A DNA stretch of 64,000 nucleotides. It comes from Lichenostomus cassidix. Lineage: Eukaryota > Chordata > Aves > Passeriformes > Meliphagidae. Shown here piece after piece: positions 28,108-42,074 of the stretch. How positions within the stretch are numbered: position 1 is the first letter of the stretch; each line of letters opens with the position of its first letter. The stretch is taken from assembly GCA_008360975.2 (NCBI GenBank), contig CM039192.1, forward strand, positions 12,539,194-12,603,193, read 5' to 3'. Under the pieces are notes generated by a model, which ran no database searches, was not told where the DNA came from, and worked only from the letters and a program-made list of their open reading frames with translations. Made by a program: the position numbers and the translations under genes.

Positions 28108-29129
28108 TTGTTGTTGTTCTGAGCCTATTTCTGCCCCCCCGCTCTCATTCTCTCATTAAGCAGACAAGATCTCCAACCTCACTTTCTGGGTGCACAACTG
28201 ATTTCTGTGGGGGTAATTTTAGGACTTTGGTTTGTACCCATCTATCAGACTTTTCCACTGGCATTAAATGTGTGAGGCTGCAGTGTAACAGTGCTAGTCC
28301 TGAGCTTCAGGTTCATGTTTCAGAGAGGGGTGGGATGTATGGATGTTTGTAAAGCCCATCTTTACAAACGGAGGGGGACTGGCCAAACTACATGGCTTCA
28401 GTCTCTGCAGCACTGTGGTGGGTTCAGTTAGCAATGAGGTGGTACCAGTATAAAAACTCTACGTTGCCCAATTCTGTGAAAGTCCTTTATCTGCCATAAA
28501 CTCCAAATATGCAGCTGCTGGTGTTAAACCAAAACTTTGCAAATCTCCTGTTGGGCTCTTCAGGATCAGTTCTTGTTTCTTATTTTTTCCTTAGAGTCTG
28601 TAGGTGTGCATAATTATATGTATTTTTGAAAGCTCTAACTATGCTTCATTTAAACTTCTACAAGCATCTTTGTAAATACAATTAAATGACTGCAGAAGAA
28701 AATTATCAAAAAATGAAACGAGGAAAATGTGCATTTACCCCGATGGGGCTTGCAAGCCAAGCAAAATGTTGTGTTAGCCCAACAAATGGGTTATTTAAGC
28801 AAAGTTCTACCAAGACAAACAGAGGAGAGTCAAGGCTAAGTGAGTTTTGAAGCAATACAGGATGTGACCCTCTCAAGTTCAGTTATCAGGATTGCACAGG
28901 TTGGGAAAATGGGGCTGATTTAAGGTCCACTTGAAAATGGCATTGGAAGGACCCTGACAAAAGCATGCAGAGCTGAATTTTTCAAGTACTCCCCCCCAAA
29001 ATTCAGTTGGAGGTCTGAACCACTGCACCGCTGTATTCTTTGATTTGCACAATTTACTTGAGGAGTGCCAAAGAAGTCAGTACCAATGAAGTTGGTACAG
29101 CTGTACAAGAGGGAGGATGTGGTGTTGTA

Positions 29130-29144
29130 CCCTCCAGAGGGCAC
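29130..29144 (+). promoter_or_regulatory. CTCF-like motif in intron 1
   Basis: CCCTCCAGAGGGCAC fits the CTCF core (CCASYAGRKGGCRS) closely, with the central CCAGAGGGCAC intact. It is the better of the two CTCF-like sites in this intron. Occupancy is an inference. Confidence 0.35.
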
Positions 29145-32100
29145 AGGGCAGGGTAGTTTCTCCTCTGGTCACATGTGTCCAGCTCTGGGGAGGATCCAGG
29201 CATAGGTGGCTCTGCCCACCCTTATGGCTTGCAGAGCTGGGGCCTTGTTCCCAGGCACTGTGTGGAGCAGCATCCAGCCCTGGGACAGGGGACTGATGGC
29301 AGCGCCAAGCCAGCACAGGCTTAATGCTGTAACTGCATTTCAAGGAACTGATTCTGCTGCAATGAATTCAATTCCCATTTAGTTTTCATCAAAGTTAAAA
29401 GCAAAACTTGTAAGCAACTGGATTAGGCCCAGTGTGCTCACAGTCCCTCTGCTGCTAATCAAAAGCAATACTCGGTTTCTAATTTGAGAAGAACTTTTTT
29501 TTTTTTAAAGTAGTTTAAAACAAGAGGAAACTGTCACATCCTGAGTGACATCCTGTGTGCTACAGCAGTGTTCTTGCTGCTCAGTGATCAGAATTTCAGC
29601 CGAGGGAATGAAATCCAATCCATGTAAAAATTCATTTTCTTTGTGAAGATCTTGTACTATTGCACAAGGTATTTTCTGATGGCAAAATGCAAATCTAAAA
29701 TCTATATCCAAGTGAACAAAAAGATTAATTAAATTAGCTGACTGGAGGAAATTCAGAGGATCCTGAGTTATTGATTTGATTTTAGTGAATTCATTTTAAT
29801 ATGCAAGATTACATTTTTAATACTTGAAATTATCACAGTGTTTCACAGTGCAGTTAATTATTTCTCAGTTGTATTTTGTTCAAGACCAGTAATTTGGTAT
29901 CCAGTGCTGCCTGAGTGCTGACGTGCTCTCTGCCATTGAGTATCCCCGACTCACAGGGAGCTGCAGTGCCCAGGCTGTCCAGTCCTGCCAGGCAGCTTTG
30001 AGGGCTTCTAATTTTGATTTACATTTTTTGGCTTGGTTTTGTTCCTGGAGGGTTTGGGCAGATGCCTGTCCTGGGCAGCACTGTTCCTGCCTGACCAGTG
30101 ACAGGGAGTTCAACACAGAGCCACAGCAGGAGATTTGAGCATCTTCTAGGGGATGGCAGCAAACTTCCTGCCTGTGCCACCCAGGAGCTGGGTGATTATT
30201 TTTCTTTTCTTTTCTTTCTTTTTTTTTTCATTTTTTTGGCAGCCATCTGCTGTGCCCAGCTTCCTTGGCTTGGGGAGATGGGACTTCAGATTCCCAAAGC
30301 GGCCAGGAGGGAAGAAAATCAACAACTTGGTTCCCTGCCTGCCTGCAAGGGTGGTGGGGCTGGCAGGGTGGCTGGCCAGGTGGGCGGTAGTGCCACGTGG
30401 TGCCTTTTAGTTTTGTACACCATGGGGAGAAAAATCTGCCCAGCAGTCTCGTCTGCTCATTCTTACATCGTGTGAGTGGCTAAAGGATAGAGAGGGAGCA
30501 AATGGGAGCTTTGGTATCTTGGGAAAATACTGCAAACTACCAAACACGCCCTCCCTACACACCCAGAGCCAGGGAGAGGCGTTCAGCCTGCACTGTGCCT
30601 GTCCCACATTGCTCCTGGGTGTAAAGCACAGAGGACCTTGGGACTTATTTCCCTAACACAAGTGAGCGCATGAAACCAAATGTGTCAATCCAGAAAATGC
30701 TGACCAAGCAAGAGCAAGTTTTAATATGAGAGCAAGTATGTTTCACTACCATCGTGTTTTACCCCTTAGTTGTGCTCAGTGCTGCTGGATCCCCCTGCGC
30801 TGTCTTTGGCTGTGATGCTTCTGTATGACCCCAGGCCTCAAGCATCTCCTAGTGAGCACTGCCTGTGGAAGGAGAGGCATCAACTAAAATTAATTCAGCT
30901 CTGCCCACAGCATCAGGGATGATTTACTCCCATCTTTAGTATTAGGAAGTCAAACTTAATGAAGATAGATATGTTAACTCCTTTCCTTAGTTCATTTATT
31001 GGCTTTTAAACCTGGGTATATTTGTTAAGGAATATATTTGTATTGCTAACAGAAAGTTGGCAGTACAGGTAATTTTTCTGTTTTATACTCAACATTGAAC
31101 TGCTACATGGCTTAAAACACCTGGAGAACACGAATCAGTCTTTTAGAAATATGCTAAATAATACTGTTTATTAAGATAAAAAGAGCACTGAAAGGGAAGA
31201 GGAAGATGCTGCCCATGTTAATATAGGTGTAGATGTATGTGTGTGTTAGCCCACAATAAACAATGCTATACATTAGCTGGGGCATAGGCCCGGGTAGGTT
31301 TGCTAGATGCTAAGGATGTGAAGAAGGGAGGATGGTGAGCAGCCCAGCTTGCCTGGTGGCTGTCCCCTGGCACCCCTGCTCATGGCAGGCAGGATCATAT
31401 GGCTCCTCCTGCCTAGCACCACAGTTCTGGGCTCTTCTTCCAGTGGTTTAGTTTCAGCACAGCAAGGACTGCCTGCTGGAGAGCAGGGAAAGGGCATTTC
31501 TTTAAGGTTACGATCATGGATGCTTGTCTGGGTACTTTGGTACTTTTTAATTTATTATTTATTCCTTCTTGTCTATTAAGTCAAAAGTGTAAATGTTTAG
31601 CAATGATAGGGTGGGGAACCACTTAAAACGCTGTTGCAACTCTGGAAAGACAGTATTTTTGGTTCTGAAGCCTTCAAGTTCTCAAAGCAGGACAATGTAG
31701 GAAAATTCATCTGCCCCAAGGTGACTATCCTGCCTTGCCATCGCAGCTGTAAACTAGGGTGAAAACGACCCTTTGTCCATTCCCAGTTTCTGCCTGGCAG
31801 GACCCACAGTGTATTCATGAATCATCTCTTTGGTAAAGCTGTCTGTAGCCAGGAACTGACTTTTAAGTTTTGAAAAGTATTAGTTGACAATGTAAAATGT
31901 GATTGCTAAAAAAAAAAGTTCTAAATAGATCCCCAAATTAGATGCTCTGTGCTAGAAAAAAAGAGGTTGCAGATATGTGTATGAACATACATAAACACCT
32001 AAATGTGTTTATGGTATGATGTGTGATACCTCCTAAACCAAACCCCAAACAAGTACATCCTGTTACCAAATGCCTGGTTGGAGAGACCACTGAGCTGATA

Positions 32101-32530
32101 TATATTAGAAAAATAATACTCTAGATGGTTAGCACAACAAATATCCATGTTTGGGATAGATTTAAATGTTTTCTTAAGATACTGTGAGAATGATCAGTGA
32201 AAGCTTTGCTATCTAATAATGTTCACCATTCCATGCATGCATATTCACTGTGGCTCTTGAACATCTGTCCTTTTCCCACCTTGTGTTGGACAGACAAAGG
32301 CTGTGAGTGTTGCCCAGGACTGATTGTGTCCCATGGGGGTCGGTAGAGGAAGGGATGCTATAAAGAATATTTTTCTCCTCGGGTTTGTGTGTTTAAATGT
32401 AGATCACCAAGAGCTCTCTCCAGAAGTACAGTTGTTCTCACTTGTGATTCTCCCTTCTCATAGGTCAGCCACTGTGCTGTGGGTGAGTGAGGCTGGGTGG
32501 TCCGAAAGTGTATTTACAGCCATTTCAGAA

Positions 32531-32572
32531 CATTTTTGACAAGAACTGAATTTCCTGTTCTTGTCAAATATG
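32531..32572. repeat. Hairpin with 16-base arms
   Basis: CATTTTTGACAAGAAC at 32,531-32,546 and GTTCTTGTCAAATATG at 32,557-32,572 are reverse complements at 15 of 16 positions and enclose a 10-base loop. The stem is too short for a standard animal microRNA precursor. It could be a structured intronic RNA, a cruciform, or two facing copies of a binding site. Confidence 0.6.
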
Positions 32573-35500
32573 CAAATGTAGGATTTAATTGAATGAGAAA
32601 TAATTTTTATTAAGAACTATCTATGCCTCCAGAAACAAGGCCTTCAGGATTAAGCTCATGATAAAACATGAATGATGGAGAGATTATTGTATTGGGGCTT
32701 TATTTATTTATTTTCTTTAGAAATTAATCTTTTGTTAGATTGAATAACTCTCTCAACATTGTGGTTTCTGCTGTCCCCTGCTCCCTAGGATCCCTGGGCA
32801 GGACCCCCTCCTGCAGAGTGTGTCCCCAGGTAGCAGAAATCAGCACTGTGCCCTTTGGGGCAGTGGCATCTCACTTGCAGTGCCAACACCCTCTGCTCCA
32901 GAGCCCAGAGCAAGCAGGAGGGCAGCACCACCACTGCCCAAGATGTGCTTTCTCCTCCTCACAGGTGCTTAGGAAAAGTTGAAATTGGCCTAATGAGGGT
33001 GGGCAACCAGAAACTGCTTCTGGGAAGCAGTGGGAGGATCTAGACTGGTAAATGATTTCAGCAGGAGATACACATCACTTTCTATCAGTCTCTTCTCATT
33101 TGGGAGCAGGTCCATCTTTTCTTCCCTCAGTTAAGCTCAATTAAGTGTAGAGAGACAAGATCCATCCTTTTCATCTTAAAAGTTGCAGAATAAAAATTAG
33201 GCAAATAGGTAAGCTCTTATTTTTCCTGTCTGCCCTGTGGGAATTTTTCAGAAAATGTTCATAATACATGTGTAAGCTGATTTCCAACTTGCTGGTAAAT
33301 GATTTTACTTTTCCAGCTCTCAGATTTTATTAAATTTGAATTTTTGTTCTCATTTCAGTCCATAAAAGTACAAAAGGCTTTTTTGAAACCATATGCTTTC
33401 TGGCATTTGAAATAAATGATTTCCAATCCCTATTAGGTTAAAAATAAAATAATCTGACTTACACATGTGAATTGGACTCCAAGGTTTAGGAAAGCAGAGT
33501 GGCAGGAGGCAATGGCATAAATTGTTGGAGACGAATTCCATGCTATGTATTTAATGTTAAATATTTTGTGAGCATGTGGATCCTATAGCTTGATCAAAGC
33601 TGTACATTATACTCTATGAATGAAGAGTTAGTGTTAATAGCTGGGGTAAAACACGTTTCTAGCTTTGCTTTTTTTCAACAGTCAAGTAAAAATTCTCCTA
33701 ATGTTTTATTACAGCAAGAGTTGTATGATATTTTTTCTTTCTCGTTAAATTTCTGTGCTGTTTCCGCCCTCTCCCCCAGTGGCAATGTTGAATCTTGTTT
33801 TATAAGAGAAGGATCATTACATATAATCAAGCAATTTAAACAAATGATCTCTTAGCTCAAGGAGACATATACTGTAATATAAACTTGCAGAAATGAAAAG
33901 CTGCTGTTCCAAACCATCACGCTGTATTTTTGAGTTATTAAAAGCTCTCTCATTTTGGTTTTGAAAACAGCCCTGGCTGCCAGAAGTTTGGGGGTTTTCA
34001 CTGATCCCTAACCTGGTGCTTTGATGACAGCACAACAGTGATGGAGGTATAAATCTGTCTTGTTCCCAGTTAAAGTGATGTTAACTTGCTGTCTTTGAAT
34101 AATGTGGTACTACAACCCCAGCTATGTCACGACACTGCAGCTAATGACCCTCCAGAAGGTGTTATTGCCTATAAAACCAGTTGTGGGGTCTTATTTTCAA
34201 GGGGTACAGACACACAAGGCCTGTGGAAGGTGCACTGCTGCTGGAACAAAAGGGCTTTTTGAAAGGTATCGCTTAAGTTACGGATTTGGAAACATGGTAG
34301 GTTGTTTTCTTCCCATGTTGTTTGAGGGAGGAAAAAAAACAATGTTTGGCAAAAATGTAGCCAACTTCAACCATTCATTCCTGTGCTTCTTCATGGAACT
34401 GACTGGTGAGACAAGGTATGGGGAATGAAGGGTGAAGCTGGAAAGGGGATGCTGGAAGCAAGCTGATGTACTTCCTGCCAGCCCTGAAGTTGCATTCCAA
34501 ATTCTCCTTTCCTCTCTTGGTCATTTCAGAGCATGTGTCACATTTCTGAGGGTACCCAGTAAGCAGTTGGGCTGCACATCATTACCCCGCTGCTTTTTTT
34601 TTTTTATGATCTTGTTACTTCCATTTAAATAAGTGATGAGTCTGGTTAGAAGAGAAGGCTTCACTCCAAATTCCACTGACTCCAATAGCCCAAAACCAGA
34701 CTTTTTAAAGCAATATCTAGGTTCAGCTGAGTTGGTAAATGTGGATTTTTAGGAGACAGATTTGTGGTCTTGAACAGCATTTATCATATGTGCATAGATG
34801 TGAAAAAAAACCCAACTTTTTAATCAAAAGTGCACTAACTTATTTAAAATGCAAGTGTGAGTGAAGGTCTGTAGATCATTATTTTAAGAGCATGAGATTT
34901 TTTTTCCTCAAGGTTTAAGGAATTAGAGGAAGTATCACCTCTGTCAGGTGTTCTGTACCTTGAAAAGATGAATAGAAATGTCCAGGCTCAGTTCCTGCTT
35001 CAACAGGAGCCACTCACATGTCCTGTTTTTGAAAGTTGGTTAGTAATTCTCTTGCAAAAAAAAAACCAACCAAACCCTGACTTTTAAGTAGGACTTAAGA
35101 TGCTATATAATGTTAAATACCTTAAGGTCTCAAGCTTTCTAGTCTTCTATATGTTGGAGCTATTGGTGAGCAGACATGGAGAATGAGCTATTGCTGTAAG
35201 TAGTCAGAAACCAACCACCTTGGTGCCAGGCCGTCTGTTGAAGTGAGAAGTGTGCAAGTGCAATGTTACTCATATTTGAAGTAAAATGTTCCTAGTTTAT
35301 CTGAAAAGATGCAGAAAAGCACACTCGATCCCCCTGAATTTGAAAACAGAAGACGATTTTAGTAGTCTGCAGGGAAATTCAGGCTGAGGTGTGCTCAAGG
35401 TTGCCCAGAGCCAGAGCAGTGAGTAAAGGTGTGGCAGAGAGCTCACCAGCAAAGTACCAGCACTAAGCAAGGAAGCCTCTGGCATGGGCAGTGGTGACTG

Positions 35501-37410
35501 ATGCCAAAGGACTGGCATGGGAAAAGCTGGGAGTCAGGGCCATGGTCAAGCCTCCCTGACTGTAACAGAATTGCAATGACTGTTGCATGCGTTTAGAAAA
35601 GAAACTTTTGGTCTGCTGCTTCTTAGACAGACTATCACAAAACCTTGTCTCAACAAAAGAAGAATTATTTCACATTTTTAGACAGATTGCTTACGTGATG
35701 GAAGAAAAAGGACGCCTGTGCCTTTATTGATTGCAGGGTTGGCTTTCTGATCAATAGAAAGTTTTATATCCACTTGAGTGCCATTCACGTTAAGAGCCCA
35801 TCCCTGAAGCCAGTCAGCACTAATCCAAAGGGATGTTTCCCAGCACACGGCTGTGGCTGTAACTTGCACAGAAGGGATGGCGGCAGTCGATCCCACTCTG
35901 CTGTGGAGCTGTTTGGGCAGTTCATTTGTCAGAGTGACTCAAAGTGGTTTCTGTACTGATGCAGGCATGGCCAAAGCAGGACTGCACCATGAAACATGAG
36001 TAAGCGTGGCCCAAGCACAAACACAGCTTTCATTTACCATACGGTTTCCATAAGATTTCACCAGGATATCAAGAAAAAATGGCAAAATCTCATTAACAGG
36101 GAAAAATAGAAGTTGCAGGTGGGAAATATAGTTAGTTGTCATAAAAACTTGTAGAGGAACTCTGCTTCACTGACCCTTTGGATATGGATGAATTTTGCCT
36201 GGGAAAAAACCCATTAGTTTAGCTAAGTAGCCCTGTTTGTCTTGACTGTAAATTAGTTATCTGAGCATTTTTCATAGTGCTTAGATTGGAAGTTCTTTGT
36301 TTTAAAAGGTACGTGTTTTTGTGCATTTTTTTTCTGTCTCAGTTTGGCTTTTATTTAGGGAAGTGAAGTTATTTTCAGTCTTCTTTCAAGTCTCATTCAT
36401 TTAGTCCACTGAAATTTAAATACAAAACTTTATGCAAGTTGTATTTCTTAAGTAAACTTCTATCAACATACAGGCTTGAGCCATGTGTGGAAATCCCCAC
36501 ACCCTGTTTCCCAGGCTTAGCAGCACTTGCAGGAGACAGGACTTAGGATTTTGGCAGCCTTCCTCTGGACAGAAGACCAGAAATCAAAACAAGCAAATAA
36601 ATATGACAAGGAAATGTTGCCGAACACAAAGCCATGACAGGAACACTTGTAGTAGAGAAGCAGACACAATACTATTTGCCTCCAAGAAAAGATGGTTTGA
36701 GTTAATGTTATTCCTTGTGGTCTCTGCCTGTAGGAGAGGGATTTTAACAGCTCTGAAAGTAGAGGCTGAAAGGGCTGGTGGCTTTATGAAGGGGGATGAG
36801 GTGTTTGCTTGTGCCATCTTTTTTTCTACAGATGCATTGGGAATCACAGTCCCAAGTATTGCATTTACTCTTAAAATGGGCCTTTCCTTTTCATGTCACA
36901 GCTGCACATTTGGCAGGTTCATTAATTCCTGGCTCCCCAAAAATTGTAAAAATTAGTACTAATGAGACTATTCCAAAGTACTCATCTGACACCTGCCTTG
37001 CATTTCTGCATGGTGGCATTGACACCAGCACAGGGACAGGGGACACTTGCAGAAGGGACGTGCAGTGAAAGCAGCTAAACCCCTCCGTGGTTTGCTGGAA
37101 AACTCTGTGGGCTCCTGGAGGAAAGGTTTGCTCAGGCTTGGGTTTAGTTTCGCTTTGCTTGCATCATGCCTGAATATTCACTCTTGGTGGAGAGCAAGAT
37201 AAGTATGTGTCCCTTCAGCATTTTATGAAACAAAGTAATGCAGATATCTATAAGTGAGACATGACATGAAGCGTACAGATAGTAAGTTTGGAATAGTTCT
37301 GGGAGTTAAGAATTTACATGTCTTTATTAATTATTAGATGTTATTAGTGAGTGACTAAGGAACTGGGAAGCTCTAAGCGTTCTTTTGAAGTAGTGTACCC
37401 AAATTAGGCT

Positions 37411-37426
37411 AAATAAATAAATAAAT
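37411..37426 (+). repeat. Short AAAT microsatellite
   Basis: Four tandem copies of AAAT make up this tract, set in A/T-rich intron. Confidence 0.8.
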
Positions 37427-38372
37427 CTAAAAATGTTGGGGAATGTCTGCTCTAATGAATTTTCTAAATACACAAATCACACTTATTAAATCAGTGGATC
37501 TTTTAACTGTAAAAATATTATTACTGTTACACTAGGGAAATCCATTCAGAATTATAAAATATTTGGAAACTCTATGTTTCATTTCAGTGGAAGAGTTGTA
37601 TGTTTAATAGGAATAAAAAGCAAAAAGTATACTTTGGGATAAAGTTTTAAAAGCCAGCTTTCCCCCATTCTTTGTTTGTTTGCCAATCTTCAGTAAGAAC
37701 TGTGTTCTCCTTTTAGCCTTGTTTAAAATAAACTACCCATATAACAAGATGTTGAAATTTATTTATGGTATGTTAGCACTAAGGACAGGTTGTTAAGGAG
37801 TTATAAAAAATATTAGTTTCCATTTTATAGTGGTTGTGTTGTTTTTTCTGCAAATTAAATTTGATGCTACCAAGGGCTATATATGATATAGACAACTTTC
37901 TCTCCCTCATTGTAATTTCTTTCACCTTAGTGTGGCCGACAAAGCCTGTCTTTCTAGTAGAAGAATCTCAGCTGGAGAATTCCCCTCAACCTGTGTATTA
38001 AATTCAGCAGTAGAAAAGTGTGAGGCATCCACTCACATGAGTCAAAAGGAGGAGGCAGGATTCTCCACGTATTAGCTTTACTCCTGCTTTTATTTACCCT
38101 TTTATCTATATTTCACTTTACATTTTATACCATTTGCATGTTCCTTCATCAAAACATTTAAGCTCACGTGCAAATAAGAGAGACTTTACTGTTTATGTTT
38201 AAGAGGCAGTACAGAAGAATATATTGTTTTATTATTAAAATACAATTTATGAACCAGAAATGATCACAGATGCAAATTTATACTTTGCACATTTTTTTTT
38301 CCTAATAAGAATATGTATATTTTCATCTGGGGAGAAAGCAGCATTAAAATGAGCGAGCCTGGGGAGTATTGC

Positions 38373-38396
38373 CACACACACAGGCACACACACACA
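38373..38396 (+). repeat. CA microsatellite (interrupted)
   Basis: A run of CA dinucleotides is broken once by GG and is followed by further TACA-type words to about 38,410. It is a typical, potentially polymorphic dinucleotide repeat. Confidence 0.8.
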
Positions 38397-41300
38397 TACT
38401 TGCATACACAAAAGAGCCACAGTGAGAGATTGCTGGAGAAACCAACTGCCAGCAAGGCCTGGTGAAACCCTGCGCCAGCTCAGCAAAGCTGGAGCTGTGC
38501 TTGTTGGGCTGGCCAGGGCCTGAGCGCCTGGGATGGCAGCAGAGGGGGAGCACTGACAGCCTGGTGCGCTTAGTATATCAAAACTTGGCCTTTTTGAGGA
38601 GGGGAAAAGGGGGAAATAACTCCACTCACCAGACGGGTTTTTTCAAGCCCTCATAGCTCTAATTAAAATGGCTGGTTGGGAAAAGCCTCCTCTCTTTCCC
38701 TTTTTCCATGCTACCTATGCTGCAAGCATAGCTCACCAGTGAAACAACTTCCAAGTTTGAAGGATTTGCAGTAAAAATTGGTGTATTTCTTTAGGCTGAG
38801 GTGTGGAAATCTGGTCAAAGACTTCTTTTCAGCTGTAATTAATAGCCCGGGGTGCTGAATGGGGTATTTGTGGAGGGGAGGGTGATGCTAAACAAAGTGG
38901 TACAGCAGCTCTGCTCCTGCTGGAGCTCGATGCAGCTGGGACAAGGTCTTTAGGCATAAAGTAGTAAAACCTGCTTTGAAGAAATACAAAGTAAGAGACT
39001 AAAACGTGGGTAAGACTAGAGCTGGTTGTGTACTTCACCACTTCATCAGTGTCCCTCAAGGTGGTTGCTTGGTGTTAAGGTAATTTTCTGTTCTTTTTAT
39101 CATATGTGCAAGTGTGAACTTTTCAGGGGCATTAAACTCTCTACTTCAAACCTAAGACTGAAAATTTGTGGTCCCTGTCATCCAGATCTGCTCAGATCCT
39201 GTGAAATGGGAGATATTGCATCTGCTTCTCTTGGGTCTGGATGAAATCAATAGTGGAAAAATAGCTGTGAACTGGGACTTGATATATGGTGATGATGAGA
39301 TGAGCTAGAGAGCTGACATCAGCTCCTTGCCAAAGGGAAGCGAAAGGCTACTTGCAGTCCAAGGCAGGAGGATCTAGAGTGCTGTGGCTCTCAATGTGAC
39401 CACAGCAGGTGGGACAGTGTTGTTTTTGTGAGTTTTTGATTACAGAACTGCATGTGGTTGGATGGATTTGACTAAGCAGAACGTGGAAGGTTGATCCCCA
39501 TTAGTAGCAACGGGGAGCAGCCTGCAGTTTGAGGCAGGGTGCACTCAGTCTGCTGGTGTACCTCCATCATCTCTTTATGTACTTTACCAGAGCAAGAGGT
39601 GGTGTAAGGAGTTATGGCCCCACTGCTCGCCTGCAGATCCTAGTTATCTACTTCCATTCTTTGCTGATTTGGTTCCTGTTTCCATATATGTAGATTATTT
39701 TCAGAACATTCTCCTTTCTTTGTGTCATTAGCCTGTGGTAGGTGTTAACCTTTCAGCATTCTCATTATGTGTCTGAATACAGGGCCAGCACATGTAAATT
39801 TATTAGGTGTCCTGCTTACAGAGAAACTTTATAGCCCTAATGTAAAAATAGTGCTCTTCCCCATCTTTCCCCTGCCTCTTTTTTCCTTTACTTTTCCTTT
39901 CCCCAGAAAAGCAAAGTTCACGTAAATCTGACTTGGTGAGACCCTGCATTCTCTGTGCAAAGCCCAGTATTTGAATTTCATGGTACTTTGAATTAATTTT
40001 GAAACTTCATTTCATTGTAGCCCGTTTGTTATGTTGAGGAAAAAGTAAAAGGCCTTTCAGGCATCCCTTTGGCCTGTGCCATCCCTCCAGCTGAGCTCTG
40101 CCATGTGAACCCTGTCTCTGCCAGCTGCAAGTCTTGGGTCTGCTGTCTTCCAACACACATCCCCATGTGTTTGCAAACACTGTCTTGGGTGGTACCTGAG
40201 ATTTGTGTATCTTCACTTGGTATCTGTGCTCAGGAGTGCATAGCTGGTAGTGGAGCCTTCGCTAATACAAGTTCTATACCCAAAGTGTGGAGGAAGGTGT
40301 AAGATACTGGATTTATTTGAGTAGCATCTTGGTCATTGCACTTGCTTGTCCACCTCTGGTCTGTTACTTGCATCATCACTGTCATCTTGTCTTTGGGTAA
40401 GCACAGCCTGTGTTTGGGATTTCCAGCAGATCAAGGGATTACTTCACAACTTGCAAATTTGACTCATGAAATTGAAGTCCTGGCCATGAATTGCAGAGGT
40501 ATTAATCTTCCCTTTCTCTACTTTCCTTGCCTCAGTTTGGTAGGGTTTCAACATGTACATGTTTCTGTCATCCAGTTGCATTACAAATGGAACAAGAATG
40601 TTTAAACTCTTGGTTGCTAAAGTAAAATCTGTGATTTTATGAGCAATGTGGAGAATGCAGGATTCACCTGTTTTGTGTCACTAGAGCTTTAAAGTACCTG
40701 CTTACTCATAGTAGATCTATTTTTGAAAGAAGGTGCAGACACTATGGTGACGGTTGCCTTAGAAATACATGTAACAATGCAGAGAGGAGGGTGCCCACTG
40801 GCAGCCGGTGCTTGCTGTCCCCTGTCCCTGTCCTCAGGAGCTGGCCACCCTGCACCCCATCTCCTTGTGTATCTCCACCTCCCTCACTACCTCTGCACTG
40901 TGCCCCCTGCCTGTGTGTGGTGTGGGCTGGGGCTCAGCCCAATGGGGCAGCTGGTGGCAGGGACTCTAGGTGCTTCCATCCCTTTCCAGTGGAGCTTATG
41001 GCAGATGATGGGTCTGGGGGTGCAGAATGTCAGTAGGAGCTCTGTGCCGGGCAGGAATGGGCCATCAGCAGGATGGACTGCTTGAGCTGGGTGGGGGGCA
41101 CTCCACCAGTCTTATGGCCAGGCAAACATCAGGCAGAAAAAGCAGAAAAACCTCTAAATTCCTGAACATTTCACAGATTAAATACAATGTATTGCAATTA
41201 AAAGGAAAAAAAAATTCACACTGACCTTTGAGAATTTACATTCAATGACAAGCTATAAGAACCATCAGGAAGAGAACTGATCCCAAATCTATCATGGGGT

Positions 41301-41559
41301 GTCTGCAGGCCCTGATTTAAGAAGTACTAGCTTAATGTATTGCATGTATAAGATGTTGATCTTAATGGCAACCTGAAACACTGACTGCATTTTATTACAC
41401 CTAACCCTCGTATTTATTTACATAATAGATTTGGATGGGAAATATCTGTCTCCAGTGAAGTATGTGAATTAGAAACACAAAAACTAAATATGAGCACTGG
41501 GAATAAATACACCCTGGCTTGTGAGTCAGGTGTGCACTCTGTGGGAAGGGCTGTGATTA

Positions 41560-41910
41560 GCCATTATGTATGTCCTACAGTCTTCCTCGTCTTACTGAGA
41601 TGAGACTTTTATTTACAAGGCTCCTTTTCTCTGGCTGCAATTCCATTAAGTTTTGCTGTAGCGTTGGAAGAGGCAGGCCCGTTAGCTGCACACAGATTTA
41701 CTGTGCGAGTTTAAGCTAATGGATACTTATCAGGCAGGCTGTATTTGGTGATCGTCCATCATTTGCTCATTAAACAGTGTATCTAAGTGATTCTCATTTC
41801 CTCCCTGCCATGTCTGGAAAGGAGGAAACTAGACACATTACGATGGAATATTAATGTCCTGGAGGATTTAGCCACCCATAATTAGATCTCCTTTGCATAA
41901 ACCTGCTAGT
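41560..41910. promoter_or_regulatory. Candidate conserved noncoding element (intron 1)
   Basis: The stretch is balanced in composition, free of repeats, and packed with words typical of vertebrate enhancers, including CATAATTAG, TTTGCAT, CATTAAACAG, GGATACTTATC and AATATTAATG. No ORF explains it. The call is by appearance only and depends on cross-species alignment. Confidence 0.3.
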
Positions 41911-42021
41911 GCTACCTTATTTTGTTGTTTGTCTTGTTCTCCTTAATCACCTTCACATCTTTTTCTGTTCCTAACGATCTTTTTTTCAGTTTCCCTTTGT
42001 AATTCTGTCCCATTTGTCTCA

Positions 42022-42074
42022 TCCTTCTTCTTTTTTTTCCCTTTTTTTTTCTTTCTTTTTTTTTTTCTTTTCCT
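42022..42074 (+). repeat. Polypyrimidine tract
   Basis: A long C/T-only stretch dominated by T lies on the + strand. It gives a lysine-rich chance ORF on the minus strand, which should not be taken as a gene. Confidence 0.7.
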